Positions 21,672 to 33,336 of a stretch of 64,000 nt of DNA are shown here, piece after piece; the stretch's first letter is position 1; each line of letters opens with the position of its first letter. This DNA is from Geosiphon pyriformis. Lineage: Eukaryota > Glomeromycota > Glomeromycetes > Archaeosporales > Geosiphonaceae. Below the pieces are notes generated by a model, which was not told the DNA's origin, searched no databases, and saw only the letters and a program-made list of their open reading frames with translations. The translations under genes and the position numbers were made by a program. The DNA is taken from NCBI GenBank assembly GCA_016748015.1, contig JAAOMT010000777.1, forward strand, positions 66,347 through 130,346. The letters are read 5' to 3'.

Positions 21672-22559
21672 CTACATTGCATCCAAATCTGAGACATGCT
21701 GGGAGGCAATAAAATCATCAAAGAACATGATGGCATTAGCTGTCATAGCATCCTTGAACTTTTCCCATTTCACATTATTAGCACCTTTAAAATTAAAATT
21801 CCAACAATCTCTATTCGCCTGTTTGCGAAGAGAATTCAATTGCACATCCAATAAACTACCCAAACCCAAAGACACAGAAACAGCTTGATGGTCTGTTTCA
21901 AAATGTCCACCAACATCCAAGACACTGCAATGTATTATTGCATTAACCAAATTCAAAGAGACTAACACATAGTCAATCATTTTTCTAACACCCTTAAAGT
22001 TTGCCCAAGTATGCATTTTCATAGCTGGGCTTCCGACCAAAGAATTAGCCAAATCCAAATCAAGACATTTCCTAAAACTTGTGTACTTACGAGAACCATC
22101 TTCATTGAAATTACCACCAAAAACAATAAAAGAAGATTCATTGACAGCCTTCGCAATGAAAAAGTTAACTTCACCAGTCTGAGAGAACCGAACTGCCAAA
22201 GAAGCACCAGCATAAAGCCCCAGAATTGACACAGAAAGTTTATTCTTGAAAAGTAATTTAATTGACAGGAGCTGACCAAGCACCTCAGAAACCTTGTACA
22301 CATGACAAGCCAAAGAAACATTCATGATAACAGCAACTCCTGCACCCAAATGACCTGAGTCTAAACCAGAAGTGAACACTCGAACACCGTCAAACTTATC
22401 TGCAATCTATGGATGAATCTTACTTCTTAATTTTGTTTTAGTAACGATAGAGACCAGATTATTCATTTCCTTATGCCATCTAATAATGTCCTTTTGCTTA
22501 GCAGGATTGTTCATGCCCCTAACATTGCACGTAGCAACTTTCCAGACCAAACTACTCAT
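21672..22559 (-). pseudogene. LINE L1 ORF2: AP-endonuclease domain
   Basis: ORF2 starts at the ATG at 22557-22559, overlapping the ORF1 stop as ATGA. The domain reads ATCNVRGMNN, then TKTKL where L3 has TETKL (Glu lost), GGNFNED where L2 has GGDFNED (Asp lost), IDYVLVS and TDHQAVSV. A TAG at 22407-22409 replaces the Trp of L3. The domain would nick target DNA to prime reverse transcription; two catalytic changes and the stop make it inactive. Confidence 0.85.
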
Positions 22560-24357
22560 TGAGTGAGAGGTAGAAACACCGAACTTGCACCAAGAATATC
22601 CACTTTGGCTGAAAGGCTCAGAACCGTTTCCATTAAACACTTCATGCTGTCTTCCAGCTTAGACACTGAAGACAAATCGAAAAACACCACTCCCGTGACA
22701 GTCCCACCACTAGTGGCTGCACTCGAACTCTCACTCATCACTATATCCGCCCCTTGATTCTGTGATGAAGGGGTCACCAATGGCTAACATCCAGGACTAA
22801 GCTGGGAAACTGTTGGCCCGAGTACATCCAACCTCTTAGCCAGCTGACCCACTTGCTCTACAAGACTGGCAAGACTGTGCTCAAGAGCAGCAAACCTAAC
22901 ATTAACTTCCATAACACCTGGTAGGAACGGTTTCATCTCTAAAGAGGAGCCAGAAGGAACCAAACCATTGTGCAACTGGAGAGGGGAGGAAGAAGAAGTA
23001 TTCATAATCTTCACCCAAGACACACCACCAAAAGAAACAGAATGAGCAACTGGAGCCAAACACTTGACATAAATGGTTGTCAGTCTGCTTTTATCAGCAT
23101 CTGAAAATACCCTGCGTGGTGAACTACCAGAAAAAACTTTCCCACCAGAAACACAGCCCAAAGAAGTATGACCAGATTTCTTACACTTGGCACAAACAGT
23201 AGAAACAAGCTGAACCCATTTCAGATTAGCATCTCTTAATACAGACGTAGTTTTCAAAGCAGCATCCAATAACTCAGCAGATTTAAAACAAATAGCTACA
23301 CACTTAGCACAAACATATGTAACCAGATAATGATCAATAACACAGGTCAACCCACCAACAGAATTAATATAAACCCAAATATCATGTGCATTTGTTCCCA
23401 TGAGCAAAGTATACAATAATGCTTTATGTACATCCTTTGCATCCCATAATTTTTTATCCTTATCTGATCTGGCGACACGTACTGCATCCTTCCTGATGAG
23501 GATAGACCACTGAGCTGCAACCAAATCAGCATGTTCAATCTGTTTGAATTCGACCACAGCTTTTTGCCACAGCCCTATCAACTGCATCTTGATAGACTTA
23601 ATTATACCATAATTAGACAGCGCAGCATGCACAGTCTCAGCTAATATACCAATTGGGATTTCCTTAAGCACCACAGTCTGATCTGACTGCCCAGAAAATT
23701 TTTTGAGATCAGTATTCACCAAGATCTTCACATCATTAGCCAATTTGGTAGCTTTCATTAAACTAGATTCAAAAGTGAACGTTGCCTGGATGATCCCAGA
23801 GAATTTTGAGGGGATAGAGACCCCCCAAAACCATTAATTTTCGAAAATAATTTCCTGACCACAGCCAGCTTGTCCTGAGTAGATTTCCCAGAAATATTGA
23901 CCAGATCAATATCCAAAGCAAAAGACTTCCTAACAGACACATTGACCAAATTTTTGAGAGGGGGAGAAAGCACCACAGGCTTATCCAGGAAAATGTCATC
24001 ATCATTATCACTGCCCAGAAAGTTGATTTTGCTCAAAGACTTGCCTAAAGCTTGCTTGGTAACCAACCTCGGACTCTTCGGCATCTGGTTACTGTCTTTT
24101 CCTTTGAGAACAACCCTTTCACCATAATTCACACTAGTTTCCTCAATCAAGAATTCCTTCTTCATATCTACACTGTCAAATTCAGTGGTATCACCAGCTT
24201 CAGATCCCCAAGAACTACCAACTGAGTTACCAGGTAAAACCATATCACGTACAATACTGTCTTTTAGAACACCTCCTTTTCTCTTTTTCCTAGAGGCAAC
24301 ATTTTTGCTAACAATATTCACACTAAAGTCCTTAACAGACTTTTTCATTGCAGTCAT
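22556..24357 (-). pseudogene. LINE L1 ORF1 (RRM-like, CCHC knuckle)
   Basis: It begins at MTAMKKSVK or the second Met (24348). A basic N-terminus (SRKKRKGG) is followed by an RRM-like fold (VVLKEIPIGI to GLWQKAVVEF to RKDAVRVARS), a second similar unit, a zinc knuckle CAKCKKSGHTSLGC and a helical tail (LASLVEQVGQLAKRLDVL). A frameshift lies at the six-G run (23821-23826). A TAG at 22784-22786 is shared with L2; the frame then continues to the real end PLTQ-TGA at 22556. ORF1 should bind LINE RNA. Confidence 0.85.
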
Positions 24358-24490
24358 ACTGGGACTAACAACAGTTTCATAGTTGAGCAGAAATGGTTTC
24401 GATTTATCATACTGAATTGTAAAAACTTCTTTCAAAAAAACTTCTGGCTCTTTTTTAGGAATTTGGGACAAAGGAAAGAAAGAAGTTTTT

Positions 24491-24914
24491 TTTTTTTTTT
24501 AAAGTTGCTACTAATATTTATAATAATAATTTAAATATTGTATTACTTATAATTAATAAAATTTTTTTTTAAATATTTATTAATTTTTAAATAAATTTTT
24601 GTTAAAATATTTGTAAAATTATATAATTAATAATATTTAATATTTTGTTTAAGCTTTTTATAAAAGTCTCTTTTATAAATTTTGAATTAAATTTTTTTTA
24701 ACTGTATTTTATTTTTTTATTTATGCAAAAATTATATTTAAATTCTTTTAAAAAATAACTAATTGTTAATATTAAATTTTTTTGAAAGTATTTACATAAT
24801 AATTTTATAAATTTTAAGTAATTTATTTTTATAAATTTTAATTTTGTTTTTTTGTTAAATAATTACTAATTATGTTTTATTTTTTATAAAATATATTTTA
24901 CAAAAAACACCAAA
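24491..24914. other. AT-rich stretch, no gene seen
   Basis: About 420 bases of near-pure A/T between the L1 5' end and LTR F. It is where the leader and gag start of element F would lie, but no coding similarity is recognisable. Confidence 0.6.
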
Positions 24915-25540
24915 TATTACAAATAAATAAATAATTAATTAATTTATAAGTTAGTACTATTAATTAATAAAATTAAAAATTTTATTAAATTTAAAATTTT
25001 GGTAATTAAGTTTTTTGTATAATAAACAAAGATTTAAGTAATAGTAATTAACAATATTTGGTATTGAATTTTTTTGGCATNNNNNNNNNNNNNNNNNNNN
25101 NNNNNNNNNNNNNNNNNNNNNNNNNNNNNNNNNNNNNNNNNNNNNNNNNNNNNNNNNNNNNNNNNNNNNNNNNNNNNNNNNNNNNNNNNNNNNNNNNNNN
25201 NNNNNNNNNNNNNNNNNNNNNNNNNNNNNNNNNNNNNNNNNNNNNNNNNNNNNNNNNNNNNNNNNNNNNNNNNNNNNNNNNNNNNNNNNNNNNNNNNNNN
25301 NNNNNNAAATAATTAAATAATAATACAAAATAAATAAATAAAAAGTTAATATTTTGTTAATAATTATAATTAAAAGTTATTGTTTTAATATTATTAGATT
25401 TTTTAAATAAGCATTATTAATATTGATTGTTTTAATAAGTTTAATATTAAAAATAAATAATTATTAATAAAATAGATTATAATTTATATATATATACAAT
25501 TTTAATAAATAATTTAATTTAATTTAATTTAATAATTGTA
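24901..25540 (-). repeat. LTR and primer site remnant of gypsy F, with gap
   Basis: On the minus strand 24901-24914 reads TTTGGTGTTTTTTG after the LTR end GTAATA (24915-24920). The segment around 24995-25040 matches LTR E and A (TTGTATAATAAACAAAG). On the far side of the gap, about 25325-25400 matches A near 4800-4850. The gap falls exactly where A has its 48-bp array. Confidence 0.6.
25081..25306. other. Assembly gap (226 N)
   Basis: A run of N. Open frames spanning it are meaningless. Confidence 0.99.
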
Positions 25541-25562
25541 ATTTTATTAAATAAAAATTTTA

Positions 25563-27491
25563 TTGGCTGGTTTTTCACCAGTCAAAATTTCCTCAAAGAG
25601 ACACACTTGGGTTAGTCCTAGTGTTGCCTCCACCCCAACTAAGAGCCCAAAAGTTTTTAATAATAGACCAGTAAATAAGCTGGTTTTTCCTTCTATAGAT
25701 TCAACACCTAGTGTTTCTGGCACCACCTCCTTAAAAAAAATGGTCAAAAAGACCAAAAGTTTAGAAAAGTAGGAGCAGTCGCTTGCCTCTGCTATTGTTA
25801 TACTGAACCACTTTGTGGTTCCCAATGAGATCTTAGATGAAATCTCTATAGTATCATCCAGCATGTCATCCAAGATGGGCCAAGATTAATCACTGGCTGT
25901 GTTGCCAAATGTGGTGTTTTCCGGCAGATCATTGCTGGTTTTAGAAGCAAAACAATTTTCTTCTGTTGGGTCACCTGTTCTTGGGAACTGGGCTGATCAA
26001 ATAAAAACTGATTCATTTCCTTCTCTAGTTTCTGGTGCTACTTCTGATGGTGCTTGGGAAACTATTACTAGTCGTCAAAGGTTTGCTGGGTGGGTGGCCT
26101 CTACTCTGGTGCCTGGTGTTACTTTTAAGATCAAATTGGCTCATGTTAAGACTGTTTTTCAGTCTGTGCATGGTTTTTTAGATGCTAAATCTGTTTCAAA
26201 AGATAATGTGAAGCTTTTCTGTATGGAGTTTGCTTCTCAACAGTCTTTGGAAGCTGCGTTTCTGGTTGAGCTTATAGGCTCTGTTTGTTTGACCACTCTC
26301 AAAATTGCCAAGTCTTTGGTGGTTTCTGAATTTGGTTCCTCTTCTGCTGCTGTTGCACTGCGTAATGTATCTTTGGGTGTGTCTGCTACTGACGTCAAGT
26401 TGGCTCTCAGTGTTTTTGGTAGTGTTACTCGTGTTGTGCTAAAGCCTACTGGCATTTGGCAGTATGTGATAGTTTATTTTGAAAAGTTGGACTCTGCTGT
26501 GTCTGCCTTGGAGCATTGGTCAGTCTTGATGGGCAAGGATAGTGTTAGAATCCTCTCTCTGGTGAATCAGAATGAGACTATTTTGTCTCATGATAAGTTT
26601 AAGGCCAAATTGGTCAACCTTCCTCCTGGCTGTACTGCCTTTGAAATCAGTGATATGATTTCTCAGATTGGTGGTCGAACATGTTTCATTCCTTGTTTTC
26701 CTGATTCTGGATGTTGTTTCCAGTTTGCTTTGGTTATATTTGAATCTTAAGGTGATTTGAATTCTGCTGTAGTCAAGACTGGTACTCTAAGAAAATGCCA
26801 TATCTGGTGGAAAACTCCTGGCTGCCGGCACTGCTTTAGGTGTCAAAAAATGGGCCATTTGGTTATGGATTGCAAGATTTCTCTACCTCCCACTCCCAAG
26901 GTTTTCAAGTCTCATTTTGTGGGTTCTGCTTCATATGCCAAGACTGCTGCTCCTTTTGGTCTTTTTGAGTTTCCTTCTTTAGTAGCTTCTTTGGCTGCTT
27001 CTGCTGCTGATTCTGCTGTTAGTTCTAAGTTGGACTCTTTAGAAAAGCAGATTTTGGATTTGGCTGCTCTGGTTAAGTCTATTGTTGAGCCTATTGGTTC
27101 TTTGGTTGCTTTGGTGTCTCGTTTTCTTAATGATAATGCTGTTAAGGCTGTTCAGGTCGAGAAAAATATCATTTCCATGAAGAGTATTGCTAACAATTTT
27201 TCTAACCTTATGGTTGGAGTTTTCAAGGACATTACTTGTCTTAGATCTGAAGTTGACTTTGATAATATGGATTATGATGATATGCTGACTGTTAAGCCTT
27301 TCTTTTTAAGTGAGGACACTATTGAGTGTATTATTGCTTTGTGGCAAATGTCTGGTGCTGAAACTAGGAGCAATATTAAGTCTACTAGATTGTTTCTTAG
27401 TGAGTTTATTTTTGACTCTAGGAATCTGAATGGTATCATTGAGAGAATTCGTGAGTTGGGGTTGTTCTCACCTATTTTTAATTCAGTATAG
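25563..27491 (+). pseudogene. D1 ORF1-like protein (RRM-like, zinc knuckle)
   Basis: All open pieces (25563-25772, 25899-26750, 26757-27491) share one frame, separated by TAG at 25770-25772, TAA at 25887-25889 and TAA at 26748-26750. The product has two RRM-like units (VALRNVSLGV to GIWQYVIVYFEKLDS to GKDSVRILSL, and KLVNLPPGCTAFEI to FALVIFES), then a knuckle CFRCQKMGHLVMDC, a helical segment (LEKQILDLAALVKSIVEPIG) and an acidic tail. The layout matches LINE ORF1, with low sequence identity. It is expected to bind RNA. The TAG replaces a Trp kept in D2. Confidence 0.8.
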
Positions 27492-27630
27492 TGAGTCCTT
27501 GATTGGGCCGAGTGTTTGATTATATGTAGAAAACGCATGATTTATGCCTATAATGTAATCCCTTCTGTGGTATCATAGTTTTAGGTAGTATTTGGGTCTC
27601 ACTTGTTAAAATAAAAAAAAATAAAAAAAA
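25563..27630 (+). mobile_element. ORF1-only LINE-like element D1, 5'-truncated
   Basis: D1 begins abruptly inside the ORF compared with D2 and D3, as expected for 5' truncation during target-primed reverse transcription, and ends in a tail (27505-27630) with ATGTAGAAAACGCATGAT, TAGGTAGTATTTGGG and an A-rich run. The tail matches those of LINEs L1 and L2. No endonuclease or RT follows the ORF. Confidence 0.75.
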
Positions 27631-27929
27631 TTTTATTTTAAATACTAAATTTATTAACTTTTAAATTAAATAAATTAATAATTTAATGTTTTTTTTGTTT
27701 TTAAAATTACTATTATCATATAAATTTTTATAATACAAAAATTTAGAATTTTTAATAATTTTTATATATTTTAAATAATTATTAAAATTTTTAATATTTT
27801 TAAATTTTTAAAATCTTTTATGGTTTTTTAAAATTTTAATATTATATTTGCTAACTTATTTATTATATATATTAAATATTATTATTTTTTTATTATTTTT
27901 TAAGTAATATTATTTATTATAAAATTAAA
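27631..27929. other. AT-rich spacer, nothing recognised
   Basis: About 300 bases of A/T-rich sequence between D1 and D2 with no open frame or repeat I can support. Confidence 0.6.
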
Positions 27930-30182
27930 AAACTCTTTGTGTTCTTAATTTTATGACCACAATTAAAGCAAAGAGTAAAAAGACTGCAATTTTTTTTTTA
28001 AAGTAACTAATAAAGTTTTAATATAAAAAAGTCTCTTTGTTATTAAATAACTAAACATAATATCTTGACTACATTTTTTTTAGATATTAATAATAAAAAG
28101 CTGTCTTTGATAATTGCTAAAACATTTTTTTCATCTTTAACTGGTTTTTTATTAATTAAAATTTCTTCAAAAAGACACACTTGAATTAGTTCTAGTATTG
28201 CTTTTATCTTTTTCAAAAGCCCAAAAGTTTTTAATAACAGACTAGTTAACAAACTAATCTTTTTTATTATTGTTTTTATATCTGGTGCTATTAGTACTAT
28301 TTCTTCAAACAAAATGATTAAAAAGACCAATGTCTCAAATAAATGGGAGCAATTGTTTGTCTCTGCTATTGTTATACTAAATCTCTTTATAATTCTAACT
28401 AAAATTTTAAGTAAAATCTCCACTGTATTATTCAGCATATTATCTAAGATAGACCAAGATTAATCATTGACTGTGTTGCCAAATGTGGTGTTTTCTAATA
28501 AATTCTTGGCAGTTTTAAAAGTAAAATAATCATTTCTTATTGGGTCATTTGTTTTTGAGAACTGGACTGATCAAATGGAAACTGAATCATCTTTTCTGAT
28601 TTTTGATGCTGCTATTGGTAATATTTGTAAAACTATTACTAGTTGTTAAAAGTTTAATGAGTAGATGGTCTTTACTTTAGTATTTGATAATATTTTCAAG
28701 ATCAAATTGGCTTATGTTAAAGCTGTTTTTTGGTTTGTACATGGTTTTTGGATGTGAAATCAGTGACAAAAGACAATTTGAAGCTTTTTTGTATGGAATT
28801 TGCTTCCCAAAGTTCTTTGAATACTGTATTTTTAATTGAGCTTACAAGTTTTATTTGTTTTATTACTTTTAATATTGCCAAGTTTTTGGTGATTTCTAAG
28901 TTTGGTTTTTTTTCTGCTGTTGTTGCACTGCATAATATGCTCTTAAATATGTCTGTTGTCAATATTAAATTAGCTTTTAGTGTTTTCAGTAAAAGTTTAT
29001 TGGTATTTAACAATATGTGGTTACTTATTTTAATGAATTAAAAACTGTTGCATTTATTCTCAATTATTGGTCAGTATTAGAAAACAAAGATAGTATTTGG
29101 ATTTTTCCTCTTGTGAATCAAAAAAAATTATTGTGTTTCATGATAAGTTTAGAACTAAGTTGGTCAATTTTTTTTTTGGCTGTACTGCTTTTAAGATTAA
29201 TAATATGATTTTTCAAGTTGGTAGTCAAACTTGTTTTATTTCTCATTTATCTAATTCTGGTTGTTATTTCCAGTTTGCTCTGGTTATATTTGGCTCTTAA
29301 GTTAATTTGAATTTTGTAGTTGTCAAGACTGATACATTAAAAAAATGCTCTATTTGGTGAGAAACCTTTAGTTGTCAATGCTGCTTTAAATGCCAAAAGA
29401 TGAGCCATTTGGCTGCAAACTATACAGTTTTTTTATCTTTTCTTTTTATGGCTTCTAAAATGTTCAAATTATGTTTTATGAGTAATGTTTTTTATGTTAA
29501 GATTTTTGTTTATTTAAATTCTTTTGAATTTTTTTTTGACAGCTTCTGCTTTTTTTTCTGTAATTGTTGTTAATCTTCTGTTTTCTTTTTGGCTAGTATT
29601 TCTGGAATCTGATTTGGTTAAGTTGTCAACTTTGATTAAATCAATTAATAAACCTATTGGTGTATTGGTTACTGTATTTGAATATTTTATTAAAAGCAAT
29701 CTTATTTTTAGCAGTGTTTTTAGTTTAAAGATTAATAAGCTTATGGTTTATTTCGGTTTTTTTAACAAGATTGTTAGTAAGTTAGAAAAAAAAATAGTTT
29801 TTTTGAAGAAAAAATACTACATAAATAATATTGATATGTCTGGTAATTTGGAGTGTTCAATTGGTATAGATAATAATATGTTTTTTAATTTGATGTTTTT
29901 TTGAACATATAAACCTATTAATATTAAAACTGACCCTTTGAAAACAGCCAAATAACTGATTAAATTGGTGTTTTATAGTATTATTTTGTTTGAAATTATT
30001 TAGAAGATATTATTTTTGGATAAGTTTTCTTTTGTTATATTAACATAACATATTCTGAACTAACTTAAATAACTGGTTACATATAGAAAGTACATAAATT
30101 ATATTTAGTACTAAAATACTTAATTTGTTCCTAATTTCTAAATAGTGATTGGATTTTGTTCATTGAATCTAATAAAAAAAAA
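27930..30182 (+). mobile_element. ORF1-only LINE-like element D2, old copy
   Basis: The 5' leader AAAACTCTTTGTG matches D3, and the element runs through an ORF1-like gene to a tail (about 30070-30182) with CTGGTTACATATAGAAAG, AATAGTGATTGGATTTTG and a run of A. It is more AT-drifted than D1 and D3. It lacks endonuclease and RT. Confidence 0.7.
27952..29912 (+). pseudogene. D2 ORF1-like protein, decayed
   Basis: It starts at an ATG (MTTIKAKSKKTA) equivalent to MIRAKSKKAA of D3. The rest aligns with D1 along its length: LIKISSKRHT near 28150, the RRM-like VALHNMLLNMSVVNIKLAFS near 28920, a knuckle CFKCQKMSHLAANC near 29380 (spacing slightly altered), and helical pieces at 29524-29904. TGG at 28344-28346 keeps the Trp that is a stop in D1 and D3. 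Stops and short indels break it. Similarity continues to about 30010. Confidence 0.7.
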
Positions 30183-30734
30183 ATTAATTAAATCTAAATT
30201 AAAATATTTTTTAAAACTAATATTTTTTTAAATTTATTTTTATTAAAATTGTCATCTAAAATAACAAAAAAAATTATTTACAGTTTTAGTTATAAATTAA
30301 TTTTATTTATCTAAGCCAATTATATATTTAAAAAAATATTAATATTTAATCTTAAACCAATAATAAAATATTTATATTTAAAAAACAGTTTAAATAATAA
30401 TAATTATTAATTTATTTTTAAAATCTTGTATATATATTTAACTAAATTATTGTTTACAAAAATTATAATACCAAATTTCAAATAATTAAAATTAAAAATA
30501 TAATTTTAATTTTATTAAATTTATTTATAATTTAAAATTTAATTTAATCTTAATAAATATAATAATTAAATTTTAATTATTTTATATTATTTATTAATAT
30601 TAATTTACTTAACAATATTTTTTATACTTTTAATATTACATATAAATATTTTTTAAATTAAATTAAATATTAAAAAAAAACTATTTATAACTTATTTTTA
30701 AGAATATTTTTTTTTTATTTTTTATTTTTTATTA
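30183..30734. other. AT-rich spacer, nothing recognised
   Basis: About 550 bases of very AT-rich DNA between D2 and the tail of D3; no gene, RNA or repeat is supported. Confidence 0.6.
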
Positions 30735-33025
30735 AAGTTTAACAAATAAGGCCCAACCACTATCTAATATAATAAAACTACATAAGGTTCTAAATTAAAT
30801 GTGGCTCACATGCTTTCTACATATAATCAGTTACTCAAGCCAGTTCAGGCTATACTATGTTGAAGCTTTTGAAGAAAACTTACCCAAAGCTGACATCTTC
30901 TAAACAATAGAGAATAAAGTAACACTACAAGGAACCAATCTAACCAGCCACTCAGCTGTTTTCAAGTCATTAGTTTTGACATCAATAGGTTCATGTTCCC
31001 AAAGAGACGTTAGATTAAAAAACACCTCATCATCCAAGCCAATCAAATGCTTTAATCACCTGACATATTTATATCCTCCATACAGCATTCTTTCTTTAAA
31101 GAAATCATCTTTCTTCCCAACTTACCAACAACTCTATTAAAGGAACCCATATGCATCATAACCTCATTAATTTTAAGGCCAAGCTTGCTGCTTAAGACCA
31201 AATCACCATTAACAAATTGTTCAAACAATTTGACCAAAAAACCAACTGGTTTGACAATAGACTCAACCAAAGCAAAAAGCTTAACCAAATCAGATTCCAA
31301 AGAAGATAATTAGGACAGCACCAGAGAATCGCCAACAACAACTGGAGAAAAGACAAGAGGAGACAAAGGCGGAAATCCAGAGGAGCCCAAGAGAGCAGAA
31401 GCTTTGGCATAAGACTTGGAACCAACAAAATGAGATGTAAACACCTTGGAAATCTTAGGAAGAAAAGGTAAAGAAACCTTACAATCTGCAGCCAAATAGT
31501 CTAACTCTTGACACTTGAAACAATGCTGATAACCAGAAGTTTTCTACCAAATGCAGCATTTTTTCAATGTACCAGTTTTGGCAATAGCAGAATCCAAATT
31601 AACCTGAGACCCAAACGTAACCAAAGCAAACTGAGAACAATAACCAAAATCAGGGAACTGAGGAATAAAACATGTCCAACCACCAACCTGAAAGATCATA
31701 TCACTAATCTCAAAAGCAGTACAGCCAGAAGAAAGATTGACCAATTTGGTCTTAAATTTATTATGAAACAAAATAGTCTCATTTTAATTCACCAGAGAGA
31801 GGATCCTAACACTATCCTTGTCCACCAAAACTGACCAATAATTTAAAGCAAACACAGCAGAGTCTAAACTTTCAAAATAAACCACCACATACTGCCAAAT
31901 GCCAGTAGGCTTTAGCACAACATAAGTAACACTACCAAACACACCGAGAGCTGTCTTAATGTTAGCAGTAGACACACCCAAGGGCATATCATGCAGTGCA
32001 ACAGCAGCAAAAGAGGAACCAGACTCAGAAATTACCAAAGATTTGGCAATTTTGAGAGTGGCCAAATGTACAAAGCTTGTAAGCTCAACCAAAAATGCAG
32101 CTTTTAAAGACACTTGAGAAGCAAACTCCACACAAAACAGCTTCACATTGTCTTTTAATACTGACTTTGCATCCAAAAAACTATGTACTAACTGAAAAAC
32201 AGTCTTAATATAAGCCAATTTGATCTTGAAAGTAGCACCAGGCATTAAAATAGAGGCCATTCACCCAGCAAACCTTTGACAACTAGTAATAGTTTCCCAA
32301 GCACCACCAGAAGTAGTATTAGAAACTAAAGAAGAAAATAAATCAGTTTCCATTTGATTAGCCCAGTTTCCAAAAACAGGTGACCCAACAGAAGAAGATT
32401 GTTTTGCTTCTAAAACTGGTGATGATCTACCAGAAAACATCACATTTGGCAACACAGCCAGTGGTTGATTTTGGCCCATCTTGGATGATATATTGGATAA
32501 TGCTACAGAGATCTCATCTAAAATCTTATTAGGAACCACAAAGGGATTTGGTGCAACAATAGTAGAGGCAAGTGACTGCTTTCACTTTTCTGAACTTTTG
32601 GTCTTTTTAATCATTTTTTTTGAAGAGGAGGTGTTAGCAGCATCCAGATGTTAAAGCTATAGAAAGGAATACCAGCTTGTTAACTGGTCTATTATTAAAC
32701 ACTTTTGGGCTCTTAGTAGAGATGGAGGCAACATTGGGACTGACCCAAGTGTGTCTCTTTGAGAGAACTTTAACTGGTAAAAAACCAGCCAAAGATGAGG
32801 AAGTTGCTTTAATGGCTACCAAAGACAGTTTTTCACAATCACTGGGTAAAGGGAAGGCTTCTAAAACGTTTTGCCTAGTTGCTTCTACAACAGAAAAAGC
32901 TTCTCTGATTGAAATTTTATTAGATATCTCAGAACAGATATCAAGTGCAGCTTTTTTACTCTTTGCTCTGATCATGGTTATAAAATTAAAGAGACAAAGA
33001 GTTTTTTTAATATTTTTTTATTGAA
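30735..33025 (-). mobile_element. ORF1-only LINE-like element D3, full length
   Basis: On the minus strand it runs from a 5' leader (AAAACTCTTTGTCTC near 33010) through an ORF1-like gene to a tail (30745-30850) with GATTATATGTAGAAAG, TAGATAGTGGTTGGGCC and A-rich DNA. The 5' and 3' ends match D2, giving about 2.3 kb as full length. The gene is followed directly by the tail, with no ORF2. Confidence 0.75.
30900..32975 (-). pseudogene. D3 ORF1-like protein
   Basis: It starts with MIRAKSKKAALDICSE at 32975, then a frameshift near 32640 moves to the frame of the rest (32261-32539, 31784-32260, 31544-31771, 31310-31495, 31052-31300). The RRM-like block reads VALHDMPLGVSTANIKTALG and GIWQYVVVYFESLDS. 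The knuckle reads CFKCQELDYLAADC, with His changed to Tyr. A TGA at 32582-32584 replaces the Trp of D2. Helical segments follow (LFALVESIVKPVGFLVKLFE). Confidence 0.78.
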
Positions 33026-33184
33026 AAATATTTTATTAAGTTTTAATAACACAATATTAAAATATAAAAGTTTAATCAATTTAACTTTAAGATATTTTAA
33101 CTTAAATATTAAAAAAACAGCAAATAAAAATATAATATCTAATTTAAAAAATATTAATAAGATTTAATTAGACAAAAACCTAAT
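33026..33184. other. AT-rich spacer between D3 and L2
   Basis: A short AT-rich stretch; nothing recognised. Confidence 0.55.
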
Positions 33185-33336
33185 ATTATATTTTTATTAT
33201 TATTATTATTATTTAACGAACAAAGTCCAAACACTACCTAGAACTATATATCAAAGAAATGATCTAAACTAGGCATGAATCATGCACTTTCCACATGTTA
33301 CCAGCCACTTGAGCCAGTCAGAACAACACTATGCAA
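33185..33336 (-). other. 3' UTR and TAA-repeat tail of LINE L2
   Basis: After the ORF2 stop at 33337 the minus strand carries GGTAACATGTGGAAAGTGC, GGTAGTGTTTGGACTTTG, GTTAAA and about six TAA units. The body matches the L1 tail; the terminal repeat differs from the plain A-run of L1. Confidence 0.75.

Larger units (their letters stand above)
20245..24490 (-). mobile_element. LINE L1, 5' half (ORF1, endonuclease, RT start)
   Basis: This continues L1 on the far side of gypsy B: TCAT at 20245-20248 is the second target duplication and the reading resumes at the RT catalytic box. Right to left are the 5' UTR (24358-24490, starting with a TTCTTTCTTT-type leader), ORF1, ORF2 endonuclease and RT. 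The 5' end resembles those of L2 and L3, so L1 was full length before B entered. Confidence 0.88.

Noticed and set aside
24960-25328. Open frames spanning the N-gap
   Set aside because: They are open only because N codons hold no stops.
25899-27491. Host RNA-binding protein gene
   Set aside because: Three copies with shared 3' tails, a 5' truncation and heavy decay fit a retroelement better.
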